Shown here piece by piece: positions 1 to 8,998 of a DNA stretch of 64,000 nucleotides. Under the pieces are notes generated by a model. That model ran no database searches. It was not told the DNA's origin and saw only the letters and a list, made by a program, of their open reading frames with translations. Position numbers and translations under genes: made by a program. The stretch's first letter is position 1, and every line of letters starts with the position of its first letter. The stretch comes from an uncultured Eubacteriales bacterium (GTDB taxonomy: Bacteria > Bacillota > Clostridia > Christensenellales > UBA1242): the NCBI GenBank assembly GCA_948607205.1, contig CAPERS010000002.1:62001-126000 (forward strand). Direction: 5' to 3'.

Positions 1-2
1 CA

Positions 3-2321
3 GGAACTCAGCCTGGTCAATTCAAAGAAACAACTGGCTACACATATGCAGGAAACAACTTTTCTAACGGAAACAAGAAAGCACTTGTTATGTATACAAG
101 CAAAGGTCAAGACGCTTATTTCACCGTTCAATCAAATGACATTGAAATCAAAGCGCATGGACTGTATAAATTCTCAGCTTACGTCAAGATTTCAGACAAT
201 GCCATGACCAACGGCGCTTTCTATGTTAAGGTTAAGGAAAACGACAAAATTCATAAGGTGCTTTCATCTGATGACTACACCCTTGCATCAGGCTCAAGCA
301 GTGCAATAACTTCAAGTGGAAGCGACAACTTCACAAACAACTATCAAAAAATCGATTTCTATGTGAAAGGTCACGAACTTTATGACACATCTGTCAACCT
401 TCAATTCTCAATCGGAACAGAAGAGACACTTGGTCAAGGCTGTGTTTTCATTGATGACATCACACTTTCATATGTGGACCATGAAGAATTTAGCAACGCT
501 TCAAACAAACTTGAACTTTCAACAATTTCAGAATCGCCTGCATTTACAAACGGCTATTTCAACAGTGTTGAAAACGAAGAGGCAAAACTTAGTTATCCGC
601 TTAAAGCGTCAGACTGGACTTTAACACAAAACGACAACAAGTTTGCAAAACAAGAGGCTGGAGTTGTTTACCTCAACAATCGTGAACTTTTTAATGAAAT
701 GTATAACGACATCAAGACTTGGGGACAGATTTATCCTGGAAATCCAAGTGGAATCGACTCACCTAACAACGCATTCATGTTCTATAACAACAACAGTTAC
801 CAAAACTTAAAATCCCCTTCATATAAACTTGAAAAGAACAAATACTACAAACTTTCATTTGATATGTGGACACAATCACTCGACAACGCCGACAATAAGA
901 ATGCAAGTTTGACTGTTGAAATCGTGGATGAAAACGGAATCGTTCTCTTTAAGCAAAAAGGTTTTGAAAGTGAAACTTTGTGGAAAAACAATTCTTTCTA
1001 TTTCCACACTGCTGAAAATGCATCAAACAATATCAATGTCATCATTCATTTCGGTGAAGAAGACCAAAGAATGACTGGAATTGCATATATTGACAATTTC
1101 GAAGTTCAAGCCGACATAAGCGAAAGCGTTTTTGAAAATGCTGAAAACAAAATTGACTTAACAGACTATTTCATGAACCTTGACCCAACAAATTCAATTG
1201 GCGGAAGCATAACTTCATCAAATGCCTACACATTCTCAATTGATGAAACATTCATTCCAACCACAAACACAAGCGCAAACGGCGGAATTATGAAAGGCGA
1301 CGAAAACGAATATAGCGAAAACTATGGCGTGGAAATCGAAGATTCAAACATTCTAGCAATAAGGTCAAGATTGCCAAGCAAATCAACTTTAACATCAAAA
1401 TACCCTCTCTCAACAGAGGCTAACAACTACTATAAACTCACATTCGACCTCAGAACAATTTTGAGAAGCGAAATCAAAGATTCTGATGAACATAAATGCA
1501 ATTCTGGCGTAAGCATTGGACTTAGTGATTTCAACTTAATTGAAAACCTTATTTCAAGTGATGAATTCACAACCTACACAATTATATTCAAGGCTAACAC
1601 TGAAAAAAGCCCTAACCTTAAGTTCACTTTGGTTAGTGACTGCGACGACACGACTGGAAGTGCGCTTCTCACTCACCTCAACTTCACAACTTCAAGTGAA
1701 GAAGAATACAGTCGCGCCAAAGATTCAGAAAACTTTGAGAAAACAATCTTTATCTCTTCTGAAATTGATTCCACAGACGATGACAACACTGAAGACGACA
1801 ACAATCAAGAATCACCTGCTCAAACAGACAATTCAATGTGGCTTTTGATTCCTTCAATCATTTTCGGTATCACAATCATTATTGCTTTGGTTGGATTCGG
1901 ACTTAGAAAAATCAAAATCAAAAAGACTGATAAGATTCGCGAAGAAAGTTATAACAGAAAAATCAGTGTTGACCAAGATATGATTCTTAAGCAGGCACAA
2001 AAAATGAGAGATGAAGAAGTTTCATCTCTCAAAGAAACAAAACAAAATCTTTTAAATCAAAAAGATGAGGCTGAACAAGCGCACAAAGAGGCTGTTAAAG
2101 AAGCAAGACTCAACAGCAAAGGCAAGATTTCAAAAGACGCAGAGCGTGAATTTAAGACATACGCAAGCAAGATTTCAAGAATACAACAAAAAGTTGAAAT
2201 TTTGAATGAACAGATTGAATTTGCTCAATCGCCTGATCACCTTATGGAAATTGAAAGACGACTTAGTGATGACGAAATTAAACGTCAAAAAGAGTTGAGA
2301 AAAGAGTCAACAAAGAAATAA
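3..2321 (+). CDS. Surface protein with CBM-like modules, C-terminal membrane anchor and cytoplasmic coiled coil (5' truncated by window edge)
   Basis: The frame is open from the first bases of the window, so the start lies outside it. Three beta-rich modules share a phrase of the type YYKLSFDMWT followed later by FIDDI or YIDNFEV, which resembles CBM4/9-like jelly-roll sugar-binding modules. A single hydrophobic segment (about residues 590-612 counted from the ATG at 90) is followed by a basic stop-transfer stretch and roughly 130 charged, coiled-coil-like residues. It is therefore probably an extracellular binding protein with a cytoplasmic tail. No catalytic domain is visible in the part present. 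The module assignment is by pattern only. Confidence 0.8.
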   Translation, partial: GTQPGQFKETTGYTYAGNNFSNGNKKALVMYTSKGQDAYFTVQSNDIEIKAHGLYKFSAYVKISDNAMTNGAFYVKVKENDKIHKVLSSDDYTLASGSSSAITSSGSDNFTNNYQKIDFYVKGHELYDTSVNLQFSIGTEETLGQGCVFIDDITLSYVDHEEFSNASNKLELSTISESPAFTNGYFNSVENEEAKLSYPLKASDWTLTQNDNKFAKQEAGVVYLNNRELFNEMYNDIKTWGQIYPGNPSGIDSPNNAFMFYNNNSYQNLKSPSYKLEKNKYYKLSFDMWTQSLDNADNKNASLTVEIVDENGIVLFKQKGFESETLWKNNSFYFHTAENASNNINVIIHFGEEDQRMTGIAYIDNFEVQADISESVFENAENKIDLTDYFMNLDPTNSIGGSITSSNAYTFSIDETFIPTTNTSANGGIMKGDENEYSENYGVEIEDSNILAIRSRLPSKSTLTSKYPLSTEANNYYKLTFDLRTILRSEIKDSDEHKCNSGVSIGLSDFNLIENLISSDEFTTYTIIFKANTEKSPNLKFTLVSDCDDTTGSALLTHLNFTTSSEEEYSRAKDSENFEKTIFISSEIDSTDDDNTEDDNNQESPAQTDNSMWLLIPSIIFGITIIIALVGFGLRKIKIKKTDKIREESYNRKISVDQDMILKQAQKMRDEEVSSLKETKQNLLNQKDEAEQAHKEAVKEARLNSKGKISKDAEREFKTYASKISRIQQKVEILNEQIEFAQSPDHLMEIERRLSDDEIKRQKELRKESTKK

Positions 2322-2349
2322 GTTTAATTTATAATAAAACTTAAAAAAT

Positions 2350-2378
2350 AAAAACACGGAAAACTTCCGTGTTTTTTT
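2350..2378 (+). terminator. Rho-independent terminator
   Basis: A stem ACACGGAA/TTCCGTGT with a 3-nt loop is followed by a run of seven T, about 30 nt after the surface-protein stop codon. Confidence 0.85.
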
Positions 2379-2503
2379 AATAACTTATTTAATTTGACTC
2401 CTGTTTTGATATTCTACCCTGCTTTATCCAACAAGAAAAATTGTGGCAAAACAATTTTTGCGAGTCAAAGCAAGTTCAGCTTATGTCAGAAAAAGACATC
2501 TTA

Positions 2504-3025
2504 TTATTCGTCGTCATCGCCGAAATCATCATCGTCATCTTCGTCATCAAGGTCGAGGTCGTCATCATCGAAATCGTCGTCTTCATCTTCAAACTCTTCC
2601 TCTTCTTCCTCGAACTCTTCATCGTCAAACGCAACGCCGTCTTCGTCGTCAAAGTCAATGTCTGGAGCGATGTCATCGTCGTCATCAAGAAGAGATGATT
2701 TTGTGATATCAGTCACTGAAGCCATTTCTCCAGTTTCGTCATCCATTGTCACAATGTCTTCGTCGTCTTCACGAGTGAGATAGTCTTCCCAGTCGCCAGT
2801 GAGTTCGCCGTCTTCATTTTGATGCTCTTTGAGGCAACTTGCACACATGATTTCATCTGGCTGAATATAGTTCGTTCTGCAAATTGGGCAAAGTTCCAAA
2901 TCTATATCATCGATATAGTCATTCTTTGCCTCAAGTTCAGCCTTGCAAACTGAACAAAGTTTATCTTTTTTTTGAATGTAGTTAAGTTCACATCTTGGAC
3001 ATCTGATATAAACAGGTTTTTTCAT
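2504..3025 (-). CDS. Zinc-ribbon protein with very acidic C-terminal tail
   Basis: Two zinc-ribbon units occupy the N-terminal half: CPRC with CSVC, then CPIC with CASC. From about residue 115 the protein is almost only Asp and Glu. An AAGGAG sits 7 nt before the ATG. It lies downstream of tsaB on the same strand. The polyacidic tail may mimic nucleic acid or bind basic proteins, as in RNA polymerase delta, but the zinc ribbons are unlike delta. Function unknown; the gene is secure because of its RBS and conserved Cys spacing. Confidence 0.8.
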   Translation of the reverse strand: MKKPVYIRCPRCELNYIQKKDKLCSVCKAELEAKNDYIDDIDLELCPICRTNYIQPDEIMCASCLKEHQNEDGELTGDWEDYLTREDDEDIVTMDDETGEMASVTDITKSSLLDDDDDIAPDIDFDDEDGVAFDDEEFEEEEEEFEDEDDDFDDDDLDLDDEDDDDDFGDDDE

Positions 3026-3101
3026 AATGTTCTCCTTATATTAAATTCAAACTCATTATACATATAAAGTGAGTAAAAGTCTAATGATTTTCAAAAATTT
3101 T

Positions 3102-3740
3102 TTAAGAATTTTTTAACTTTTTTTCTTCTAAATTTGCCTCTGCTTGACTCTTTCTTAAATAAATTGGAACAACGCTTTTGGCCTTTATTCCATTACCCTG
3201 TTTTTGCACTGCTTTGGCATAAGTCAAAAGGTCAGATGCTTGTATTGACACAATGTCCTCAAAAAGCCTTTCTTCTTCAAGGGAAACTTTTTTGATGTTT
3301 ATTTTATCAAGTTCATCTTTTGTTATAAGTCGTTCAATATCAAGCGCGTTGCCATTTTTATCGAACTCACACACAAAGAAAAAACCGCTGAGCGCATTTA
3401 TGACTGCACAAAAGTTTTCTTGTGGAGTGTTTTGTTTACAATAACTATATGCCATAAGTGAAAGTGTTGACAATGGATAAACAGTTTTTTCGTCACCTGC
3501 ACACAGACCTTTGACAACACTCACGCCAACACGCAGGCCTGTGAAAGAGCCAGGACCAATAACAACTGCAAAACTCTCGTTGTCTTTGATTGAACATGAG
3601 ATAGACTGCAAAAGTTCATCTATCTTTGGCAATATGTTTTCTGAATGCTTTGTTTTTTCGTCGAGTTCGACCATTGCATTTTTGCCATTTATTTCAACTG
3701 CTATAAGTGCTTTTTTAAGCGCTGAACAAATTGCTATCAT
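3102..3740 (-). CDS. tsaB: tRNA threonylcarbamoyladenosine biosynthesis protein TsaB
   Basis: TsaB is the scaffold partner of TsaD/TsaE in making t6A37 on ANN-decoding tRNAs. The ASKHA-type motif GPGSFTGLR is at residues 62-70, and the 212-residue length is close to the family norm of about 220-235. The ATG overlaps the tsaE stop by 4 nt, so the two are translationally coupled. The tsaD and rimI genes often found next to it are not in this window. Confidence 0.93.
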   Translation of the reverse strand: MIAICSALKKALIAVEINGKNAMVELDEKTKHSENILPKIDELLQSISCSIKDNESFAVVIGPGSFTGLRVGVSVVKGLCAGDEKTVYPLSTLSLMAYSYCKQNTPQENFCAVINALSGFFFVCEFDKNGNALDIERLITKDELDKINIKKVSLEEERLFEDIVSIQASDLLTYAKAVQKQGNGIKAKSVVPIYLRKSQAEANLEEKKLKNS

Positions 3741-4165
3741 TCTTCTCTCCCTATCGTTATTTTTCTTGTGTTTTCTTCAATTTTGTCTATTGTGATTTTA
3801 TAATATGGCTTTTTAATAAGCCCTTCAACTTGAGAAGGCCATTCAACAACGCTGACGCCGTCTAAGCTTTCTGTGTCAAAATATTCCTCGAATCCAAGTT
3901 CCTGAGCCTCTTCCATAGACGAAAGCCTATACATATCAAAATGATAAATTGGCATTTTTCCGCCTTCATAAATGTTCATTATTGTGAAAGTTGGACTTGT
4001 TACCAAATTTTCACTGCCAAGACCTTGTGCTAAACCTTTGACAAAATGGGTTTTCCCAGCGCCAAGGTCGCCGAGCAGAATTATAACATCACCAATTTTT
4101 ATATTTTTTGCGAATTCCTTTGCAAGAGCAATTGTTTCATCCTTACTCTTTGTTATTCTTTCCAT
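3737..4165 (-). CDS. tsaE: tRNA threonylcarbamoyladenosine biosynthesis ATPase TsaE
   Basis: A small P-loop ATPase of 142 residues with Walker A GDLGAGKTH at 32-40 and the family motif SPTFTIMNIYEG after it. TsaE drives the TsaB-TsaD cycle of t6A synthesis. It starts inside the 3' end of the PAP2 gene (23-nt overlap) and overlaps tsaB by 4 nt, so all three genes form one transcript. Confidence 0.95.
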   Translation of the reverse strand: MERITKSKDETIALAKEFAKNIKIGDVIILLGDLGAGKTHFVKGLAQGLGSENLVTSPTFTIMNIYEGGKMPIYHFDMYRLSSMEEAQELGFEEYFDTESLDGVSVVEWPSQVEGLIKKPYYKITIDKIEENTRKITIGREE

Positions 4166-4703
4166 GTTTTTTCTCCATTTTTCTTATGAAGATATTATAT
4201 AACAAAAATGCAAGAAGTGCAAGCAAAGCGCCAACAATTCCGCCAGTTATCACATCAGTTAAATAATGCACGCCAAGCATCATGCGTGAAAGCGCAATCA
4301 AAGCATAATACAAAAGCATTGCCACGATTGAAAGTGAACGAGTGAGTTTGCTTTTTGTCGATTTAAAAGTTGTTATACAAATAAAAACTGCTATAATACC
4401 TGCGCACAAAGCGTGCGAACTTGGCATTGAATAACCTTGTTCATTGCCAAGATTAAGAATGTTGTCATAACTATCAAAAGGTCTTGGTCTGGCGATTATA
4501 AATTTGAGAGCGATATTGACAGCAAGTCCAACAAAAAAAGTTATAAAAAACAGATAACTGAGTTTTTTGTCTTTAAAAAATATAAATGCAAGTGCGATTG
4601 AAAAACCCAGCCAACTTGCAAACAAGGTGACAATTTTAAAAAATGTTATCCAGCCTTCTCCACTGCCCTGAAGAAAGGTTATCAAATCGGCTTCAAACTG
4701 CAT
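4143..4703 (-). CDS. PAP2-family membrane phosphatase
   Basis: About five membrane segments carry the three acid-phosphatase signatures: K67...RPRP (71-74), PSSH (94-97) and SR...H...D (139-150). Proteins of this type dephosphorylate lipid pyrophosphates, in Bacillota often undecaprenyl pyrophosphate, on the outer membrane face; the exact substrate cannot be told. No Shine-Dalgarno precedes the ATG. The -10 box lies 6 nt upstream, so the mRNA appears leaderless. It heads the operon with tsaE and tsaB. Confidence 0.88.
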   Translation of the reverse strand: MQFEADLITFLQGSGEGWITFFKIVTLFASWLGFSIALAFIFFKDKKLSYLFFITFFVGLAVNIALKFIIARPRPFDSYDNILNLGNEQGYSMPSSHALCAGIIAVFICITTFKSTKSKLTRSLSIVAMLLYYALIALSRMMLGVHYLTDVITGGIVGALLALLAFLLYNIFIRKMEKKHGKNNKE

Positions 4704-4709
4704 AAGTTT

Positions 4710-4738
4710 ATTTTACCAAATTTGCCATAAAAAAACAA
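4710..4738 (-). promoter_or_regulatory. Promoter of PAP2-tsaE-tsaB, predicted leaderless
   Basis: On the minus strand a TTGTTT (4733-4738), 17-nt spacer and TAAAAT (4710-4715) end 6 nt before the ATG at 4703, which places +1 at or next to the start codon. Confidence 0.55.
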
Positions 4739-4806
4739 TAAATTTATATATTTTTTAAATTTATTGCATTTTTATGTTAATTTATTTGTGTTTTTTACAT
4801 TTGCTC

Positions 4807-4903
4807 GCTCGGGAAGCGCATGATTTTAATCATGCGAAGGCTTGCCACGCAAGCCTTCTGAACCTTTTCAAAAATTTTTTTTGAAAAGGTTCGCTTCCCG
4901 AGC
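4807..4903. repeat. Multi-arm palindromic element A (four-way-junction fold)
   Basis: A perfect 12-bp outer stem GCTCGGGAAGCG (4807-4818) pairs with CGCTTCCCGAGC (4892-4903). Inside lie three back-to-back hairpins: 4819-4834 (CATGATT arm), 4836-4858 (10-bp stem, GAAGGCTTGC) and 4861-4891 (14-bp stem starting AACCTTTTC). Only three bases in total lie between the arms. The right side is followed by GCATCACC, much like element B (GCAATCACC). It occupies the 239-bp gap between PAP2 and the methyltransferase. Confidence 0.85.
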
Positions 4904-4942
4904 GCATCACCAAAGCTAACGTTATATCACACCTAAAAAGTC

Positions 4943-5533
4943 TCACTTTTTTCGGCTTATACTTATGCCATCTTCAATATCAAGAATTTGAGTTTCAAGT
5001 TCTTCATCCGAAGAAATTTCTTTTATAAACCTCCTCAAAGCCAAAACCATTGCCCTATGTTTATGTGGCGGAATATCATCGCCCTTCACCCAACCATGAA
5101 GATAGACATCATCAGCGAACAAAAATCCACCGTCTTTCAGCATATTTTTTAAATAAGGAAGATATTTGACATATTGACCTTTTGGGCCATCGAGAAAAAT
5201 CAAATCAAACTTTTCACCTGAAGTTTCAAGTTTTTCAACAATATCCATTGCATCACCTTGAATAAGGTTTATTCTATTTTCAATGCCTGCGCAAAGAAAA
5301 TTTTGCTTAGCCTCGTTTGCACGCTTTTCATTTTTTTCTATTGTTGTCAAACAGCAATCCTCACACTTTGAGAGCATCAAGATTGCCGAATAGCCTATCG
5401 CCGTTCCAATTTCAAGAATCTTTTTGGGCTTTTCTTTTTTGATTAAATCAGAAAGAATATGCCCACTTTCTTCACGCAAAATGGGAACATTATTTTTTAA
5501 AGCATATTCTTTCAGTTCTTCCAAAAAGTTCAT
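4943..5533 (-). CDS. trmR: O-methyltransferase, TrmR-like (tRNA hydroxyuridine methyltransferase)
   Basis: A class I SAM-dependent methyltransferase of 196 residues. The SAM loop EIGTAIGYSA is at 41-50 and the metal-site motif LDGPKGQY near 115. The N-terminal NNVPILREESG pattern matches the YrrM/TrmR branch of the catechol-OMT family, which makes 5-methoxyuridine at tRNA position 34 in Bacillus. The family is clear; the TrmR assignment is an inference. It is the distal gene after RNase J, 8 nt away, with its own AAGGA. Confidence 0.75.
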   Translation of the reverse strand: MNFLEELKEYALKNNVPILREESGHILSDLIKKEKPKKILEIGTAIGYSAILMLSKCEDCCLTTIEKNEKRANEAKQNFLCAGIENRINLIQGDAMDIVEKLETSGEKFDLIFLDGPKGQYVKYLPYLKNMLKDGGFLFADDVYLHGWVKGDDIPPHKHRAMVLALRRFIKEISSDEELETQILDIEDGISISRKK

Positions 5534-5541
5534 AAAATTCC

Positions 5542-7197
5542 TTAGTCTAAAGTTACAATTGTCAAAATGATAGGACGGCGTTTTGTGCGCTTGAAAATAA
5601 AGTTAGAGATGTTGCGTCTTAAAGTTGACTTAATAACCGAAGGTTCAACACCACGCAAATCCTGTTCTTTAAGCGATGCAATAATTGACGCCTTGGCATC
5701 TTGAACAAAGGTCTCCTGTTCATCAGCGTAAACAACACCGCGTGTGATAATAAATGGGTCATTTGTAACCTCACCGGCAATGTTGTTTATATTCACGCAG
5801 ACAACGCAAATTCCATCTTCTGAAAGTTGTTTACGTTCTTTGAGAACGTTGCTGTCCATATCGCCGATTCCATATCCGTCAACAAGACGTTGTCCAGCAG
5901 TGACAAAACCAACTTCTTTGATTGAGTTTGGTGTCAATTCAACTTGCATTCCAAGTGTTGCAAGAATGATGTTTCTTGCCTCCATACCAAGTGACATTGC
6001 AAGTTCCTTATGAAGTTTCATGTGTCTAAATTCGCCATGCACTGGAATGAAAAATTTTGGTTTCACAAGTGAGTGCATGAGTTTGAGTTCTTCTTGGCAA
6101 GCGTGACCAGAAGTGTGAACATCGGCAAGTTCGTCATAGATAACGTCAGCGCCAAGTTTATAGAGAGCATTGACAACTTTATAAACGTTCTTTTCATTTC
6201 CAGGAATTGGAGATGCAGAGAAAACTATAAGGTCGTTTTCTTTAAGTTTAATGTTTTTAAACTCTCCACCTGCCATACGTGTGAGCGCGCTCATTGGTTC
6301 GCCTTGACTTCCAGTTGTCACGATAAGCACTTCTTTATCGTCCATTTTGTTGACCTTTTCGATGTCAACGATGTTATCGCGATTATAGTGAAGTTCACCA
6401 AGTTTCATTGCAACTTCTGAAATGTTTATCATACTTCTACCAGTGAAAGCAACCTTTCTTTTATACTTTTCTGCAAGGTCAAGAATTTGTTGCAAACGAT
6501 ATATGTTTGAAGCAAAGGTTGCAACAAAGATTCTGTTATCTCTATGGCTGTCAAAGATTGTTTCAAGTGTTCTTCCAACGGTTTTTTCGCTCATTGAATA
6601 GCCCTTTCGGCAAACGTTGGTGCTTTCGCAAAGCAAAAGATTAACGCCCTTTCTGCCGATTTCACCCAAGCGAGTTAGGTCTGTCATTTGATTGTCAATT
6701 GGTTCATAATCAATCTTAAAGTCACCTGTGTGAACAATGTTTCCTGCTGGAGTGGAAATTGCAAGTGCAAGAGCGCCTGCGATTGAGTGAGTGACTTTGA
6801 TAAATTCAACTGTGAAAGAACCAAGTTTCAAAACATTTCTTGCTTTGACTGCTACAGCCTTGAGTTTCACCTTTGGATGTTCTTTAAGTTTGTTTTCAAT
6901 CAGCGCAAGCGACAGTCTTGACGCATAAACTGGTGCGTTTATATGTTGAAGCAAAAATGGAAGTGAGCCGATATGGTCTTCATGGCCATGAGTTATAAGT
7001 ATCGCCTTGACTTTATCCTTGTTTGCGATAAGATATGACATGTCGGGAATGACGATATCAACGCCAGGTAGTTCGTCATCAGGAAAAGTGAGTCCTGCAT
7101 CAATAACGATAATTTCATCGTTATATTCAATCGCAGTCATATTTTTGCCAATTTCGCCAACGCCTCCCAAAAAAGTTATTTTAACTTTGTTATTCAT
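5542..7197 (-). CDS. rnj: Ribonuclease J
   Basis: A 551-residue metallo-beta-lactamase/beta-CASP ribonuclease. The zinc motif HGHEDH is at 70-75. A beta-CASP insertion and the C-terminal domain of RNase J (ending with RRPIILTIV) follow. RNase J is the 5'-exo/endonuclease central to mRNA decay and rRNA maturation in Bacillota. The length matches RNase J1/J2 (about 555). An AAGGAG lies about 10 nt before the ATG. There is only one copy in the window. Confidence 0.95.
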   Translation of the reverse strand: MNNKVKITFLGGVGEIGKNMTAIEYNDEIIVIDAGLTFPDDELPGVDIVIPDMSYLIANKDKVKAILITHGHEDHIGSLPFLLQHINAPVYASRLSLALIENKLKEHPKVKLKAVAVKARNVLKLGSFTVEFIKVTHSIAGALALAISTPAGNIVHTGDFKIDYEPIDNQMTDLTRLGEIGRKGVNLLLCESTNVCRKGYSMSEKTVGRTLETIFDSHRDNRIFVATFASNIYRLQQILDLAEKYKRKVAFTGRSMINISEVAMKLGELHYNRDNIVDIEKVNKMDDKEVLIVTTGSQGEPMSALTRMAGGEFKNIKLKENDLIVFSASPIPGNEKNVYKVVNALYKLGADVIYDELADVHTSGHACQEELKLMHSLVKPKFFIPVHGEFRHMKLHKELAMSLGMEARNIILATLGMQVELTPNSIKEVGFVTAGQRLVDGYGIGDMDSNVLKERKQLSEDGICVVCVNINNIAGEVTNDPFIITRGVVYADEQETFVQDAKASIIASLKEQDLRGVEPSVIKSTLRRNISNFIFKRTKRRPIILTIVTLD

Positions 7198-7242
7198 TTA
7201 TTTTTTCTCCTTTTTTTTATTTTAAATTTAAATTTTATCCCC

Positions 7243-7272
7243 CAAAAAACAATGCGATGATAAAAACGCATT
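7243..7272 (-). terminator. Terminator downstream of the 310-residue membrane protein
   Basis: On the minus strand AATGCG/CGCATT is followed by GTTTTTT. The stem is short and the loop is 10 nt. Confidence 0.5.
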
Positions 7273-7310
7273 TATTTTAAAACTTGTCCTAAACGATATG
7301 CTCTTAAGGT

Positions 7311-8243
7311 TTACAATAAATATTTTGCATTATCAATTTTGTCAACTTCTTCAAGTCTTTTTGGTGTCAAAATTGTGTCGGCATCGACATAGAATCTCAT
7401 ACCTTGACTTGAAAAGAACATAACCATTTCAAAGATGTAAATGAGCGGGAACAAAATTGGCAGAATGATAATGAGAGCATAAAGCCCGAACGCCATTGCA
7501 AGCAAGAGAGCCAAAAGATAGATAATTATCGCTGTTGAGAACACCCTCAACCCTCTTCTAAACATTGCAGACATGCCTTTTGGAAAAGCTTTAAACACAT
7601 TGCAATCGAAAACAATCATGGCAGGTGCCCAGCCACAGATAAATGTTTCCTTGAAAGCAAGCAAAAGTGCAGGAACGATGATGATGAGAATTGGCAAAAG
7701 TATGCTTAAAACTCCTCCATGGAGAAGTGAAAGTGCATACACCCCTCCAATAATGATTGCGTTGAAAGGAAGAGCGAACAAAAGTTTCATGCCAGCATAA
7801 GAGAGTGACTTTCCGAGCGTTCTGAGAAGAGTTCCTGTGAAACTTCTCTTTGTGCTGGTTGCCATATAGCCATACATCATTTCGCAAGTGACGAATCTGC
7901 CAATATCAGCAAGGAATGAGCGAACAACATAGATAATTATTGCAAAATAAATGCCAATCCAAACATTTGTTACAAATAAAGTGCTGATAAAAGCAAAAAT
8001 TGCGCCCAACACTCTGAAAAGTGCCTCACCAACTGAAACTGAAAGCCCATAGAAAGTTCCTGATGTAAAAACAGAGCCGAGATTATATTCCGCCCAAACA
8101 GTTGTGGCAATATCGGCAAAAGTCGAATAAAAAGGTGCAAGAAGTGCGATGACTATTCCCCAAGACAAAATTTGATAAATAAGAAGTTTCCAAACCTTGT
8201 CAAAGTTTGCACACAAAAGTTTTAATGAGTTTTTAAACATCAT
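7311..8243 (-). CDS. Multi-pass membrane protein of unknown function
   Basis: The 310 residues contain about six hydrophobic segments, with amphipathic cytosolic-looking stretches between them and a charged C-terminus. No transporter or enzyme motif is recognisable. The upstream promoter reads TTGTAT, 17 nt, TATAAT on the minus strand, with a weak GGAA before the ATG. It may belong to the integral membrane DUF families common in Clostridia, but I do not recognise it. It stands alone between greA and rnj. Confidence 0.75.
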   Translation of the reverse strand: MMFKNSLKLLCANFDKVWKLLIYQILSWGIVIALLAPFYSTFADIATTVWAEYNLGSVFTSGTFYGLSVSVGEALFRVLGAIFAFISTLFVTNVWIGIYFAIIIYVVRSFLADIGRFVTCEMMYGYMATSTKRSFTGTLLRTLGKSLSYAGMKLLFALPFNAIIIGGVYALSLLHGGVLSILLPILIIIVPALLLAFKETFICGWAPAMIVFDCNVFKAFPKGMSAMFRRGLRVFSTAIIIYLLALLLAMAFGLYALIIILPILFPLIYIFEMVMFFSSQGMRFYVDADTILTPKRLEEVDKIDNAKYLL

Positions 8244-8356
8244 AATTCTATTCCAAACACTTTGTTAGATTCATTATACTATATTAAAAATAAAAATACA
8301 ACCAATTTTGGCATTTGGAAAGAAAAATTTAAAATTATTTTTCTTAAAATCAATTT

Positions 8357-8387
8357 CAAAAAAAAGAAAGCAAGCTTTTGCTTTCTT
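8357..8387 (-). terminator. greA terminator
   Basis: On the minus strand AAGAAAGCAA/TTGCTTTCTT forms a strong stem followed by at least six T, immediately after the greA stop. Confidence 0.85.
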
Positions 8388-8390
8388 AAA

Positions 8391-8858
8391 TTAGTTGATT
8401 TTCAAGACTTTATATTTAATATCGCCTGTTGGAAGTTTTGCAACAACGATGTCACCTTTTTTGCGACCGATAAGTGCGCTTCCCACTGGTGAAAGGTTTG
8501 AGATAATTCCATTTGCTGGGTCACTTTCAGTTGAGCCCAAAATTTTGTAAGTCACCTCTTCGTCAAACTCTTCATCATAGAGTGTTACAGTTGAGCCAAT
8601 TGAAACTTCACTTTTTGATGCCGGTGCTGAAGAAACGATTTCGCAATTTAAAAGTATATCTTCCATTTCACTGATTTCGCGTTCAAGAAGAGCTTGTTCT
8701 TCTTTTGCTGAATCATATTCTGAGTTTTCTGAAAGGTCACCAAATTCTCTTGCTGTTGAAATTTTGTTTGTTACTTCTTTTCTTCGAACAAGTTTATAGT
8801 ATTCAAGTTTTTCCTCTAATTGTTTCTTTCCTTCAAGTGTTAAATAATGAACTGACAT
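8391..8858 (-). CDS. greA: Transcription elongation factor GreA
   Basis: The 155 residues match the full GreA length. The N-terminal coiled coil contains the family pattern TAREFGDLSENSEYD, and the C-terminal FKBP-like domain has SPVGSALIGRKKGD. GreA enters the RNA polymerase secondary channel and stimulates cleavage of backtracked RNA. It is monocistronic, with its own promoter and terminator. Confidence 0.97.
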   Translation of the reverse strand: MSVHYLTLEGKKQLEEKLEYYKLVRRKEVTNKISTAREFGDLSENSEYDSAKEEQALLEREISEMEDILLNCEIVSSAPASKSEVSIGSTVTLYDEEFDEEVTYKILGSTESDPANGIISNLSPVGSALIGRKKGDIVVAKLPTGDIKYKVLKIN

Positions 8859-8898
8859 TTTTTAGTCCCCCTTAGTTAGTTTTCTTTTATGCTTTGAT

Positions 8899-8927
8899 AT
8901 TATATATAAATTTTTCCATTAAGTCAA
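8899..8927 (-). promoter_or_regulatory. greA promoter
   Basis: Minus strand: TTGACT (8922-8927), 17-nt spacer, TATAAT (8899-8904). Confidence 0.75.
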
Positions 8928-8998
8928 CCAATTTTAACCCTTTTTTTGCGAATTTTTTTGTTGTTTTTTGCCAATACTAACAAAAGGAGGATATTTCT

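Noticed and set aside
2394..2783. Ser-rich 129-codon ORF on the plus strand
   Set aside because: It is the reverse-strand shadow of the polyacidic tail (GAC/GAA codons read as TCG/TTC).
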